A DNA stretch of 64,000 nt from Luteimonas wenzhouensis (GTDB lineage Bacteria > Pseudomonadota > Gammaproteobacteria > Xanthomonadales > Xanthomonadaceae). The translations under genes and the position numbers were made by a program. Positions within the stretch are counted from its first letter, which is position 1, and each line of letters starts with the position of its first letter. Under the pieces are notes generated by a model, which did no database searches, was not told where the DNA came from, and worked only from the letters and a program-made list of their open reading frames with translations. Below are positions 1 to 8,100 of the stretch, piece by piece. The stretch spans positions 434,001-498,000 of the forward strand of contig NZ_VOHE01000002.1 in assembly GCF_007859305.1 (NCBI RefSeq), written 5' to 3'.

Positions 1-55
1 CGACCGCCGATGCCGCCGCCGCGGGCCCTCGCCCGCCCCTTGCGCCGCCCGCCGC

Positions 56-727
56 CTAGTCCTGCGAGCGGTTGGTCGGGGCCGCGCCGGCGGCCAGGTC
101 GGCGATGCGCCACAGGTAGAGCGAGGCGTAGGTGCGGTAGGGACCCCAGCGCTCGCCGCGTTCGGCCAGTTCGCGCGGGGTCGGCATCGCCTCGAGTCCG
201 TCCACCCGCTGGGCGCCCTTGCGCACGCCCAGGTCGTCGACCGGCAGCACGTCCGGCCGGCCGAGGCGGAACATCAGCATCATTTCCACGGTCCAGCGGC
301 CGATGCCGCGGATCGGGACCAGCGCGGCCACGATCTCGTCCTCGCGCATGGTCGACATGCGACGCAGGGTCGGGATCTCGCCGCGCGCCTCGCGCGCGGC
401 CAGGTCGCGCAGGGCCAGGGTCTTGTTGCCCGAGACGCCGCAGGCACGCAGGGTGGCATCGTCGATCCGGCCCAGGGTGTCGGCGTGCAGGCGGCGGCTG
501 CCGATCGCGGCCTCCACCCGCGCCACGATCGTCGATGCGGCCTTGCCGCTGAGCTGCTGGAACAGGATCGCCCGCGCCAGCGCGTCCACCGGGTCGAACG
601 GGCGGCGCCAGCGCGGCTCGGGCGGGATCGGGCCCAGCCGCCGCATCCACTTGGCCAGCCTGCGGTCGCGGCGCAGCAGGTGCTCCCAGGCGGCGGCGGT
701 GTCGAACCCGCGTGCGTGCCGTGGCAT
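56..727 (-). CDS. DNA-3-methyladenine glycosylase II (AlkA-type)
   Basis: 223-residue HhH-GPD base-excision glycosylase that would remove alkylated purines. The motif FQQLSGKAA near residue 60 begins the glycosylase fold. A helix-hairpin-helix (VPIRGIGRW) precedes the Gly/Pro-rich loop and the catalytic aspartate in VLPVDDLG. The ending WGPYRTYASLYLWR is typical of the AlkA/MAG group without the N-terminal AlkA domain. The start is the ATG at 727; the longer upstream frame runs into the DUF423 gene and is rejected. It is the last gene of a reverse-strand cluster, 5 bp after the DUF423 gene. Family assignment is firm; substrate range is inferred. Confidence 0.9.
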   Translation of the reverse strand: MPRHARGFDTAAAWEHLLRRDRRLAKWMRRLGPIPPEPRWRRPFDPVDALARAILFQQLSGKAASTIVARVEAAIGSRRLHADTLGRIDDATLRACGVSGNKTLALRDLAAREARGEIPTLRRMSTMREDEIVAALVPIRGIGRWTVEMMLMFRLGRPDVLPVDDLGVRKGAQRVDGLEAMPTPRELAERGERWGPYRTYASLYLWRIADLAAGAAPTNRSQD

Positions 728-732
728 CGGCG

Positions 733-1095
733 TCAGTCCTCCAGCGGCGAGGCGGCGTACAGCAGCCACCCCAGGATCATCATCCCGCCCCCGAACGGGG
801 CCGCGGCGGAACTGCCGCCACCCAGCACCCGCCATGCCAGGGCGCCCGCGAACACCAGGCTGCCAGCCAGCAGCAATCCGACCGCCAGCGCGGCCACGCG
901 CGGCATCCGTGGCCGTGCCAGGGCCGCGATCGCGACGCCGTGGCCGAAGGCCATCACCGCCGCGGCCTGCAGCACGGCACGGTCCGCGTCGGCGGCGGCA
1001 TGGGAGGCATACGCGGCCAGCGCGACCCCGGCGCCGGCCATCAGCGCGCCCTTGGCGCGCAGCCAGCGCACCAGCGGTGCGGGCGCGGCCCTCAC
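733..1095 (-). CDS. DUF423 family small membrane protein
   Basis: 120-residue hydrophobic protein with about four membrane segments, matching the DUF423 (YgdD-like) family in length and layout: an N-terminal helix (GALMAGAGVALAAYASHA), then AVMAFGHGVAIAALA, VAALAVGLLLAGSLVFA and a final GGGMMILGWLLYA. The family has no established biochemical role. The start is taken as GTG at 1095 because GGGGAG sits at Shine-Dalgarno distance; an in-frame ATG at 1041 would cut into the first helix. It lies 5 bp upstream of the AlkA-type gene, so co-transcription is likely. Function unknown. Confidence 0.8.
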   Translation of the reverse strand: MRAAPAPLVRWLRAKGALMAGAGVALAAYASHAAADADRAVLQAAAVMAFGHGVAIAALARPRMPRVAALAVGLLLAGSLVFAGALAWRVLGGGSSAAAPFGGGMMILGWLLYAASPLED

Positions 1096-1174
1096 CGCGG
1101 GCGCTCCCCGAACGCAGCGCGCCGCACCCCCGGGGGGATGCGGCGCGTGGCGAACGCATGCATGGCGGCGCGGA

Positions 1175-2323
1175 TTACTCGCGAAGCCTCCAGAACACCT
1201 CGAACTCGCCGTCCGCGGTGAACGCGTTGTCGATGCCGTTCTTGTAGAACTCGAACGGACGGTCGGTGACGTCGTGGCCATGGGTCAACGCCCAGGCGCG
1301 GACCGCGTTGCGCACGTTCTCCAGCTCGGCCATGTAGCCCTTGTACTCGCCGTGCGCGAACCGGCCCGGCTCGGTCCGGATGTACTCGACCGGCGCGCCC
1401 TCGGGGATCTCGACCTCCAGCTCGCCCTCGTCCACCGCGGGCGCCTGGGCCATCGCCTCGGCCTCGGCTTCAGCCTCGTCGCCGCCATTGGCGGCGTTGG
1501 CCTCGTCCGAGCCCTTGCGGCGCACCGGCTGGACCACGTCGAAGGTGTAGTTCTCGCGGCCCAGCTCGGTGGAGACGATGCGCATCGGGCCGGCCGCGAC
1601 CAGGTCGTTGGCGTCCATCGTGCGCTTGATCCACTCGCTGTTGGACCGCATCGAGCGCTTGATGGCCTCGTTGTTGCGCTCGATCGCACCGGCCGAAACC
1701 GACAGCAGGTTCTCGGCGGGCAGCTCGACCACGCCCAGGTTGGTCAGCGGCACGCCCTCGGCGCGGTAGTCCACGTTCGGCACCGCGGCCAGGATGCTGG
1801 TGAGCTTGGCCAGGCCGATCTTCATGTCCTCGCCCACGTGGCCGCGCACGTACATGCCGGCGTAGCGCCCGAGCAGGTTCCAGCCGTAGTCCACGTTGTA
1901 GGTCTGGCTGATCTCGACGTTGCGCCCGCCGCGGCCGGTCGGACGCAGCGTGAAGGTCATCCGCTTGTTCTCGCCGCGGTCGGGGGTGTCGAGGGCGTAG
2001 ACCACGCGCGAGTCGGGCTCGCTCTCGATGATCTCCCAACTGCCCTTGCCCAGCGAGCGCTCCTTGGACTCGTAGTCCAGGCGCGCGCCCACGCCCGAGT
2101 CCGGGCCGGAACGGGTGATCCGGATGGCCGGGTCGCGCAGGGCGAGCGCGTTCCACTCGTGGAACCTGTGCAGGCTGTTGAGCGTATCGAACACGATCGC
2201 CGGTCGCCGGTTGGTCTCGACCTTCTCGGTGATCGTGCGGCTCGACGGCAGGAAGACACCCACGAGCACGAACAGCACGGCGACGATCGCCATTGAAATC
2301 AGGATCTCGAGCAAACGGGTCAT
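1175..2323 (-). CDS. membrane-anchored SRPBCC-family protein
   Basis: 382 residues. An N-terminal membrane anchor (LLEILISMAIVAVLFVLVGVFL split over residues 4-25) is followed by a START/SRPBCC-type ligand-binding domain over about residues 30-180 (HRFHEWNALALRDP and the later YGWNLLGRYAGMYV are characteristic of polyketide-cyclase-like proteins). The second half has an acidic Ala/Glu stretch near residue 280 and a C-terminal region resembling GyrI-like effector-binding folds; that last point is inference. Ligand unknown. It is the first gene of the reverse-strand cluster with DUF423 and the glycosylase, separated by 79 bp. Confidence 0.75.
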   Translation of the reverse strand: MTRLLEILISMAIVAVLFVLVGVFLPSSRTITEKVETNRRPAIVFDTLNSLHRFHEWNALALRDPAIRITRSGPDSGVGARLDYESKERSLGKGSWEIIESEPDSRVVYALDTPDRGENKRMTFTLRPTGRGGRNVEISQTYNVDYGWNLLGRYAGMYVRGHVGEDMKIGLAKLTSILAAVPNVDYRAEGVPLTNLGVVELPAENLLSVSAGAIERNNEAIKRSMRSNSEWIKRTMDANDLVAAGPMRIVSTELGRENYTFDVVQPVRRKGSDEANAANGGDEAEAEAEAMAQAPAVDEGELEVEIPEGAPVEYIRTEPGRFAHGEYKGYMAELENVRNAVRAWALTHGHDVTDRPFEFYKNGIDNAFTADGEFEVFWRLRE

Positions 2324-2744
2324 TCAGGGTTCTCCGGGACCAATTCCCGCCGTCGCGGGCGCAAGTGGCCAATCCTATCAAGAAGTTTGCGCGCGCTGCG
2401 ACCCATCGGCGCGTCGAAAAGCCGATCCGGCCATCCTCGGCAGGATCATGCGGGAAACGGCACACAGGCAGCGCCGGTCCGGCCCGCCGGGCCGTCTCGA
2501 CGGGGGTGCCCGCGCCGCCGACGGCGGCCAGGACGCCTGGACCGGGCCGTGGGTTGCCGCACGGCGCAGGGCCGGTCGGCACCCCCGCGCCCGCGCGACC
2601 GCCCAGGCGGCGCGGCCGCTGCCGCCCACGCTGCCGGGACGAGCGCGCCGACCGGGTCCGGGCCGGAAGATGCCCCGGCAGGCATCGCCCCGCGCCGCCG
2701 GCGGACGCCCGCCGCGCCGCGGCGGGCCGGGCATCGGGTCCGCG
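2324..2744. other. 421-bp region without a supported gene
   Basis: Between the start of the SRPBCC gene and the end of the response-regulator gene. Open frames here translate to Arg/Pro/Ala-rich low-complexity sequence with no family resemblance, as expected by chance in such GC-rich DNA. No tRNA, repeat or clear terminator was seen. It should hold the promoter of the SRPBCC gene near its left end. Confidence 0.5.
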
Positions 2745-3386
2745 TCAGACCAGCTGCAGCTCGAAGGCCTTGAGCACCGCGCGGGTGCGGTCGCGCACGC
2801 CGAGCTTGCTGAGGATGTTCGAGACGTGGTTCTTGATCGTGCCCTCGGCCACGCCCAGGGAGTTGGCGATCTCCTTGTTGGAGAAGCCCCCCGCCATCAG
2901 GCGCAAGATTTCGGTCTCGCGGTCGGTCAGCGGGTCGGGGCGGTCGAGGCTGACGAACTCGTTGCGCATGTGCTCCAGGCCCGAAAGCAGGCGCTGGGTC
3001 ACCACCGGCTGCACCAGCGAGCCGCCGGCGGCCACGGTCCGGATCGCGCCGACCAGCTGCTCGAGCGACACATCCTTGAGCAGGTAGCCGCGGGCGCCGG
3101 CCTTCATGCCGGCCAGCACCAGCTGGTCGTCGTCGAAGGTGGTCAGGATGATGGTCGGCGGCAGCTGGCCGGCGCGCGAGAGCGCCTGCAGCGCCTCCAG
3201 CCCGGACATCACCGGCATCCGCATGTCCATCAGCACCACGTCGGGGCGCACCTCGGGGATCAGTTCCACCGCCTGCTTGCCGTCGCCGGCCTCGGCGACG
3301 ACCTCGATGCCGTCGTCGAGCGCCAGCAGCGAGCGGATGCCCTGCCTTACGAGGGTCTGGTCGTCGACCAGGCAGACACGGATCAT
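2745..3386 (-). CDS. NarL/FixJ-type response regulator
   Basis: 213 residues. The receiver domain (1-120) has the acidic pair at DD (8-9), the phospho-acceptor Asp in VVLMDMRMP (near 53) and the conserved Lys in YLLKDVS (near 104). The C-terminal LuxR-type helix-turn-helix (150-205) reads LTDRETEILRLMAGG then FSNKEIANSLGVAEGTIKNH. It should be a transcription factor activated by the adjacent kinase: its ATG overlaps the kinase stop by 4 bp (ATGA). Closest in layout to the LiaR/DesR/YxjL group; no target operon lies next to it, so the regulon cannot be inferred here. Confidence 0.92.
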   Translation of the reverse strand: MIRVCLVDDQTLVRQGIRSLLALDDGIEVVAEAGDGKQAVELIPEVRPDVVLMDMRMPVMSGLEALQALSRAGQLPPTIILTTFDDDQLVLAGMKAGARGYLLKDVSLEQLVGAIRTVAAGGSLVQPVVTQRLLSGLEHMRNEFVSLDRPDPLTDRETEILRLMAGGFSNKEIANSLGVAEGTIKNHVSNILSKLGVRDRTRAVLKAFELQLV

Positions 3387-4645
3387 GGGACCTCCAGCGG
3401 ATGGTGTCGGGGGGCGCCGCCCTCGCCGGGGGCGCGATCCTGGGGCGGCGCGGTGGCCGGACCGGCGTCGGCGCCTTCGTCGTGCGCCAGCACCGCACCG
3501 TCCATCGGCAGCCGCAGGCGCACGGTGAAGCCGCTGCCGGGCGCGGTCTCGATCTCCAGCACGCCACCGTACGCCGCCAGCCGCTCGCGCATGCCGCGCA
3601 GGCCATTGCCGGCAACCGCGACCTCGGCCCCGCGGCCGTCGTCGCGCGCCTCCAGGGTCACGGCGTCGCCGTCGAAACTGTAGCGCAGCCGCAGCAGGGT
3701 GGCCTCGGCGTGGCGCACGGCGTTGGTGATGATTTCCTGTGTGCAGCGCAGCAGGACGTGGGCCCGCTCCGGGTCGTCGACCAGGAAGGTGAGCGGCATG
3801 TCCATGTCGATCCGCAGCCCGGGCACGTTGTCGGCCAGCGGCAGCAGGGTGGCGCGCATGTCGATGGCGTCGTCCTCGCGCAGCCGGCTCACCGCCTCGC
3901 GCACGTCGCTCAGCAGCAGCTTGGCCAGGGTGTGGGCCTGGGTGACGTGCTCCTGGGCCTGGCCGCTGACCAGGTGGTGGGCGACCTCCAGGTTCAGGCT
4001 CAGGGCGGTCAGGTGGTGGCCGAGCAGGTCATGCAGCTCGCGCGAAATGCGCGTCCGCTCGTTGACCCGCACGCTCTCGGCCAGCAGGGCCCGGGTGGCC
4101 CGGAGCTCGGCATTCAGCCGCCGTTGCTCGTCCCGGGCCAGCACCTGCTGCCGGGCCACGTAGCCGGTGGCGAACACGAAGCAGGTGAAGCCGGCGTACA
4201 GCACCGACTGCATCACCGCCTCGAACCACATGAAGCCCAGCGCCCGGGTATAGACCGGGATCACCACGATCTCGCTCAGGACCAGGACCGCGATGCTCGC
4301 CGGCAGCGGCAGCAGCCAGGGCAGCACGCAGGCCGCCACCATCAGCAACAGCACGCCCAGGCCGCTGTTGCTGTAGTAGCTCAGGGCCACCGCCGAGCCG
4401 ATCATCAGCGCCAGCAGGACGTAGTCGGCCAGGTTGACCCGGCGCGAGTCGAGCGCGCGGCTGAGCCAGGCGAAGCCGAAGCCGAAGATCGCCCACGCGA
4501 TCCAGGCCGGCCAGCCGGCGCCGATGCTGGCCGCCTCGCCGTCCTCCACCGGCCGCGAGATCAGCCACAGCGGCAGCACGATCACCGCCCAGGTGAACAG
4601 GCCGGCGTAGCGCAGCAGGCGGGCGTGGTCCAGGCGCGACAGCAT
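3383..4645 (-). CDS. sensor histidine kinase (HisKA_3 / DesK-LiaS type)
   Basis: 420 residues. About six membrane helices fill residues 10-165 (for example YAGLFTWAVIVLPLWLI and SIAVLVLSEIVVIPV). A coiled segment follows, then the HisKA_3 dimerisation helix with the phospho-acceptor His in RISRELHDLLGHHL (near residue 206). The C-terminal HATPase has an N-box (EIITNAVRHA) and G-boxes (DDGRGAEV, GNGLRGMRERL). The absence of an extended periplasmic loop suggests sensing in the membrane. It is translationally coupled to the downstream regulator by a 4-bp overlap. Signal unknown. Confidence 0.9.
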   Translation of the reverse strand: MLSRLDHARLLRYAGLFTWAVIVLPLWLISRPVEDGEAASIGAGWPAWIAWAIFGFGFAWLSRALDSRRVNLADYVLLALMIGSAVALSYYSNSGLGVLLLMVAACVLPWLLPLPASIAVLVLSEIVVIPVYTRALGFMWFEAVMQSVLYAGFTCFVFATGYVARQQVLARDEQRRLNAELRATRALLAESVRVNERTRISRELHDLLGHHLTALSLNLEVAHHLVSGQAQEHVTQAHTLAKLLLSDVREAVSRLREDDAIDMRATLLPLADNVPGLRIDMDMPLTFLVDDPERAHVLLRCTQEIITNAVRHAEATLLRLRYSFDGDAVTLEARDDGRGAEVAVAGNGLRGMRERLAAYGGVLEIETAPGSGFTVRLRLPMDGAVLAHDEGADAGPATAPPQDRAPGEGGAPRHHPLEVP

Positions 4646-4734
4646 GGCGCCATGGTAGGCGCATTCGGGCGCCGCGGCGCCCCCAACAAGTCATGCGCCC
4701 GGCGGCGGGCGCGGTCGCGGCCCGGCGGGGGCCG

Positions 4735-4743
4735 TGCGATAAT
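4735..4743 (+). promoter_or_regulatory. candidate extended -10 promoter (TGCGATAAT)
   Basis: TGC followed by GATAAT, a good extended -10 match in an otherwise very GC-rich 300-bp gap, about 200 bp before the GNAT-minCDE operon. No convincing -35 hexamer is visible. The rest of the gap (4646-4945) shows no other supported feature. Confidence 0.4.
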
Positions 4744-4945
4744 CGCGACCGGTGCCGCATGGCCGTCGCACGGCGTTCGCGCCGTCGTCGGTTCGGCGGC
4801 GCCGGCGGGCATTCCCGCGCCGCGAGGCGCTGCCGGCGCGCCGGGCTCGCCAGGCGGCGAAGCGGCGGGCCGGCGCGCACCTGGCGCCCCGGTGCCCGCG
4901 GCCCCCCCGCCACGCCCGCGCACCCGCAGTCTTCTGGAGTCTGGA

Positions 4946-5530
4946 ATGTCGATCGTCATCCGCGACGTGCAGGAGCACGAGCTGGATTCAATCCTCGCCC
5001 TCAACAACGCCGCCGGCCCGACGATCCTGCCGCTGGATGCGGCGCGCATCCGCAAGTTCTACGACAGCGCCGAATACTTCCGCGTCGCCGAGCGCGACGG
5101 AACCCTGGCCGGGTTCCTCGTGGGCATGGGCTCGGACGCCGACCACGACAGCAGCAACTTCCACTGGTTCCGCGCCCACTGCGAGCGGTTCTTCTACATC
5201 GACCGGATCGTGGTCAGCAGCCGCCGCCGCGGCGGCGGCGTGGGCCGCGCCTTCTACGCCGACGCCCAGAGCCACGCCGAGCTGCGCTACCCGCTGCTCA
5301 CCTGCGAGGTGTTCCTCGAGCACGACGCCGATCCGGTGCGCCTGTTCCATGGCAGCTTCGGCTTCCACGAGATCGGCCAGCACGTGATGCCCGAGAACGG
5401 GATCCGCGCCTCGATGATGGCCAAGGACATGTGCAGCTACCCCTGGGTACGCGATACCTACGGCGACGACCTGCCCGACGTGCCCTGGATCTCGCGCCCC
5501 CGCGTGCCGGCCGCGGTGGCGAACGCATGA
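4946..5530 (+). CDS. GNAT family N-acetyltransferase
   Basis: 194 residues. The GNAT core includes an acceptor-side start (IRDVQEHELDSILALNNA), the beta-4 strand FFYIDRIVVSS, the acetyl-CoA loop RRRGGGVGRAFY (near residue 93) and a later VFLEHDADPVRLFHGSFGFHEIG typical of the fold. The start is the ATG at 4946 after CTGGAG; the long upstream frame is antisense to the kinase. The stop TGA overlaps the minC ATG (ATGA), so it is probably translated with the Min operon. The acceptor substrate is unknown; a link to division is only suggested by position. Confidence 0.88.
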   Translation: MSIVIRDVQEHELDSILALNNAAGPTILPLDAARIRKFYDSAEYFRVAERDGTLAGFLVGMGSDADHDSSNFHWFRAHCERFFYIDRIVVSSRRRGGGVGRAFYADAQSHAELRYPLLTCEVFLEHDADPVRLFHGSFGFHEIGQHVMPENGIRASMMAKDMCSYPWVRDTYGDDLPDVPWISRPRVPAAVANA

Positions 5531-6294
5531 GCGCGGCGATGGATTTCGAGCAGGCCGGCGAACTCAAGATCGGCCAGGTCGGGATCGCCAACCTGCGCGT
5601 GCGCACCCTCGACGTCGCACGCCTGGCGGCCGAAATGCGCGAACGGGTGGAGCGCGCGCCGCGGCTGTTCGCGCGCGCGGCGGTGATCCTGGACTTCGGC
5701 GGCCTGCCGGCGACCCCGGACGCGGCCACCGCCCGGTCGCTGATCGAGGCGCTGCGCGGCGCCGGCGTGCTGCCGGTGGCACTGGCCTGGGGCAGCAGCG
5801 ACAACGAGGCCCTGGCGGTCGAGCTCGGGCTGCCGTTGCTGGCCAAGTTCAGGGCCCAGTACGAGCCCGTCGCAGGAGCCACCGAGACGGCCGCCCGGCC
5901 GGCGCCGCCTCCCCGGCAGGCGGCCGAACCCCCGCCGGCGCCGCCGCCCGCGCGGGCCGTGTCCGCCCCTGGCCTGGTCCAGGCCGCCCCGGTGCGCTCG
6001 GGCCAGCAGCTGTACGCCGAGAACCGGGACCTGACCGTGCTCTCCCAGGTAGGCGCCGGCGCGGAAGTGATCGCCGACGGCTCGATCCACATCTACGGCC
6101 CGCTGCGCGGGCGCGCGCTGGCCGGCGCCCAGGGCAACGCCACGGCGCGCATCTTCTGCCGCGCCTTCCACGCCGAACTGGTCGCCGTGGCCGGGCACTA
6201 CAAAGTGCTGGAAGATATCCCGAAGGAGCTGCACGGCAAGCCGGTGCAGGTCTGGCTGGAGAACGAAGAACTCAAGATCGCCGCACTCGACTGA
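5527..6294 (+). CDS. minC: septum site-determining protein MinC
   Basis: 255 residues. The N-terminal FtsZ-inhibitory domain (1-115) contains ILDFGGLPATPD and the pattern GVLPVALAWGSSDNEALA. A Pro/Ala linker (125-160) joins it to the C-terminal beta-helix MinD-binding domain (165-255: VRSGQQLYAENRDLTVLSQV, GADGSIHIYGPLRGRALAG-like repeat, GNATARIFCRAFHAELVAVAG). With MinD it blocks FtsZ assembly at cell poles. Its ATG overlaps the GNAT stop and minD follows after 25 bp. A large Pro-rich linker is the only unusual point. Confidence 0.97.
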   Translation: MSAAMDFEQAGELKIGQVGIANLRVRTLDVARLAAEMRERVERAPRLFARAAVILDFGGLPATPDAATARSLIEALRGAGVLPVALAWGSSDNEALAVELGLPLLAKFRAQYEPVAGATETAARPAPPPRQAAEPPPAPPPARAVSAPGLVQAAPVRSGQQLYAENRDLTVLSQVGAGAEVIADGSIHIYGPLRGRALAGAQGNATARIFCRAFHAELVAVAGHYKVLEDIPKELHGKPVQVWLENEELKIAALD

Positions 6295-6319
6295 CGGCGG
6301 CCCACACAGGAGACGTGTT

Positions 6320-7129
6320 TTGGCAGAAATCATCGTGGTCACCTCGGGCAAGGGAGGCGTTGGCAAGACCACCAGCAGCGCCAGCCTGGCCAACGGCCTC
6401 GCGCGTCGCGGCAAGAAGGTCGTGGTCATCGACTTCGACGTCGGCCTGCGCAACCTCGACCTCATCATGGGCTGCGAACGCCGCGTGGTGTACGACTTCG
6501 TCAACGTCGTCCAGGGCGAGGCGTCGCTGCGGCAGGCGCTGATCAAGGACAAGCGCTTCGACAACCTGTTCGTGCTGGCCGCCTCGCAGACCCGCGACAA
6601 GGACGCGCTGACCAGGGAAGGCGTGGAGAAGGTGCTCAAGGACCTGGCCGACGACGGCTTCGAGTACATCCTGTGCGACTCCCCGGCCGGGATCGAGAAG
6701 GGCGCGTTCCTGGCCATGTACTTCGCCGACCAGGCGATCGTGGTGGTCAACCCCGAGGTGTCCTCGGTGCGCGACTCCGACCGCATCCTCGGCCTGCTCG
6801 CCTCCAAGACCCGCAAGGCCGAGGCCGGCGAGCGCGTCCGGGAGCACCTGCTGCTCACCCGCTACAACCCCGACCGGGTGGAGAAGGGCGAGATGCTGTC
6901 GATCGCCGACGTCGAGGAGGTGCTGGGCATCAAGACGCTCGGCGTGATCCCCGAATCGAGCGACGTGCTCGACGCCTCCAACAAGGGCGAGCCCGTGATC
7001 CTGGCGGCCGAGTCCAGCGCCGGCCAGGCCTACGACGACGCGGTTGCGCGACTGCTCGGCGAAGACCGGCCGATGCGATTCACCCAGGCCGAGAAGAAGG
7101 GCTTCTTCAGCAAGCTCTTCGGAGGTTGA
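6320..7129 (+). CDS. minD: septum site-determining ATPase MinD
   Basis: 269 residues, family-typical length. Deviant Walker [10 protein letters not shown] at residues 10-18, switch I-like [12 protein letters not shown], Walker [10 protein letters not shown], and a C-terminal amphipathic membrane-targeting helix ([12 protein letters not shown]). It recruits MinC to the membrane and is cycled by MinE. The start is an uncommon TTG at 6320: it gives the canonical N-terminus ([13 protein letters not shown]) and has AGGAG seven bases upstream. No in-frame ATG or GTG fits better. Part of the GNAT-minC-minD-minE operon. Confidence 0.98.
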   Translation: MAEIIVVTSGKGGVGKTTSSASLANGLARRGKKVVVIDFDVGLRNLDLIMGCERRVVYDFVNVVQGEASLRQALIKDKRFDNLFVLAASQTRDKDALTREGVEKVLKDLADDGFEYILCDSPAGIEKGAFLAMYFADQAIVVVNPEVSSVRDSDRILGLLASKTRKAEAGERVREHLLLTRYNPDRVEKGEMLSIADVEEVLGIKTLGVIPESSDVLDASNKGEPVILAAESSAGQAYDDAVARLLGEDRPMRFTQAEKKGFFSKLFGG

Positions 7130-7131
7130 CG

Positions 7132-7395
7132 ATGGGACTGTTCGATTTCCTCAAGCCGAGGCAGAACTCGGCGGCGATCGCCAAGGACCGCCTGCGCATC
7201 ATCGTGGCGCAGGAGCGCACCAGCCGCGGCGCCCCCGACTACCTGCCCCTGCTGCAGCGCGAGCTGCTGGAGGTGATCCGCAAGTACGTGAGCGTGGACG
7301 TGGACGCGGTCAAGGTCGACCTGGTCAAGGACGGCGAACACGACGTGCTCGACATCTCGGTGGCGTTGCCCGAAGACCGCCCCGCCACCGCCTGA
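7132..7395 (+). CDS. minE: cell division topological specificity factor MinE
   Basis: 87 residues, as in the family. The N-terminal membrane- and MinD-binding part ([11 protein letters not shown], then [17 protein letters not shown]) is followed by the dimerisation domain ([36 protein letters not shown]). It stimulates MinD ATPase and drives pole-to-pole oscillation. It starts 2 bp after the minD stop with GGAGG overlapping the minD 3' end as ribosome site. Confidence 0.98.
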   Translation: MGLFDFLKPRQNSAAIAKDRLRIIVAQERTSRGAPDYLPLLQRELLEVIRKYVSVDVDAVKVDLVKDGEHDVLDISVALPEDRPATA

Positions 7396-7493
7396 CGCGG
7401 CCCGCGCCGCGCAGTCCGCCCCCCGCGCCGCGGGGAGTTCCCACGGGGGACCGGGCCACGCGCCACGGTCCGTGCCCCCGCCCACAGGCCCCG

Positions 7494-8066
7494 ATGCACC
7501 CGCCCGCCCCCGCCGCCCCGCATGCCGTCCTGCTGCTGCGGGACATCGCCGAAGCCGACGTCGCGGCCCTGCTCGCGCGCTTCGGGCTGGAGCTGCGGCG
7601 GGTCGCCGACGGCGCGCCGATCCCGGGCAGCTACTGGGGCGAGCCGGAGGCGGGGATCATCGGCCACGTGGTCCACGCCCGCGGCGACACGCCCGTGCAC
7701 TCGCTGCTGCACGAGGCCTGCCACCTGGTCGTGCTGCCGCCCGAGCGGCGCGCGGCCGTGCACACCGACGCCACCGACTCGGTGGTCGAGGAGGACGCGG
7801 TGTGCGTGCTGCAGGTGCTGCTCGGCGACGCGCTGCCCGGCGTGGGCGGCGACCGCGTGCTCGCCGACATGGACGCCTGGGGCTACACCTTCCGCCTGGG
7901 CAGCGCGCGCGCCTACTTCGAGCGCGACGCCGACGCGGCCTGGGCCTGGCTGCAGGCGCGCGGGCTGGTGGACGCGGGGCGCCGCCTGCTGTTGCCGCGC
8001 GGCGAGCACGCCACCGCCGCCGGCCGGCGACCGGCCGCACTTGCGGAGCCCCCACGCGCGCCCTAG
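7494..8066 (+). CDS. HExxH-containing protein of unknown function
   Basis: 190 residues, no signal peptide. A zinc-peptidase-like motif HEACH lies near residue 79 in LLHEACHLVVLPPE. About 24 residues later comes VVEEDAVCVLQ, where a Glu could serve as third ligand as in minigluzincins. The remainder (WGYTFRLGSARAYFERD, WLQARGLV) is predicted soluble. I recognise it only as a conserved hypothetical type; peptidase activity is inferred from the motif. It sits 98 bp after minE and just before the M2 peptidase gene. The upstream in-frame sequence overlaps minE and is rejected. Confidence 0.65.
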   Translation: MHPPAPAAPHAVLLLRDIAEADVAALLARFGLELRRVADGAPIPGSYWGEPEAGIIGHVVHARGDTPVHSLLHEACHLVVLPPERRAAVHTDATDSVVEEDAVCVLQVLLGDALPGVGGDRVLADMDAWGYTFRLGSARAYFERDADAAWAWLQARGLVDAGRRLLLPRGEHATAAGRRPAALAEPPRAP

Positions 8067-8100
8067 CCTGCGCGCAACGCCCATCCTGCGGGAACAGATC

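Noticed and set aside
2378..2734. 118-codon reverse frame between the SRPBCC and response-regulator genes
   Set aside because: Low-complexity Arg/Pro/Ala-rich sequence, no ribosome site, no recognisable fold.
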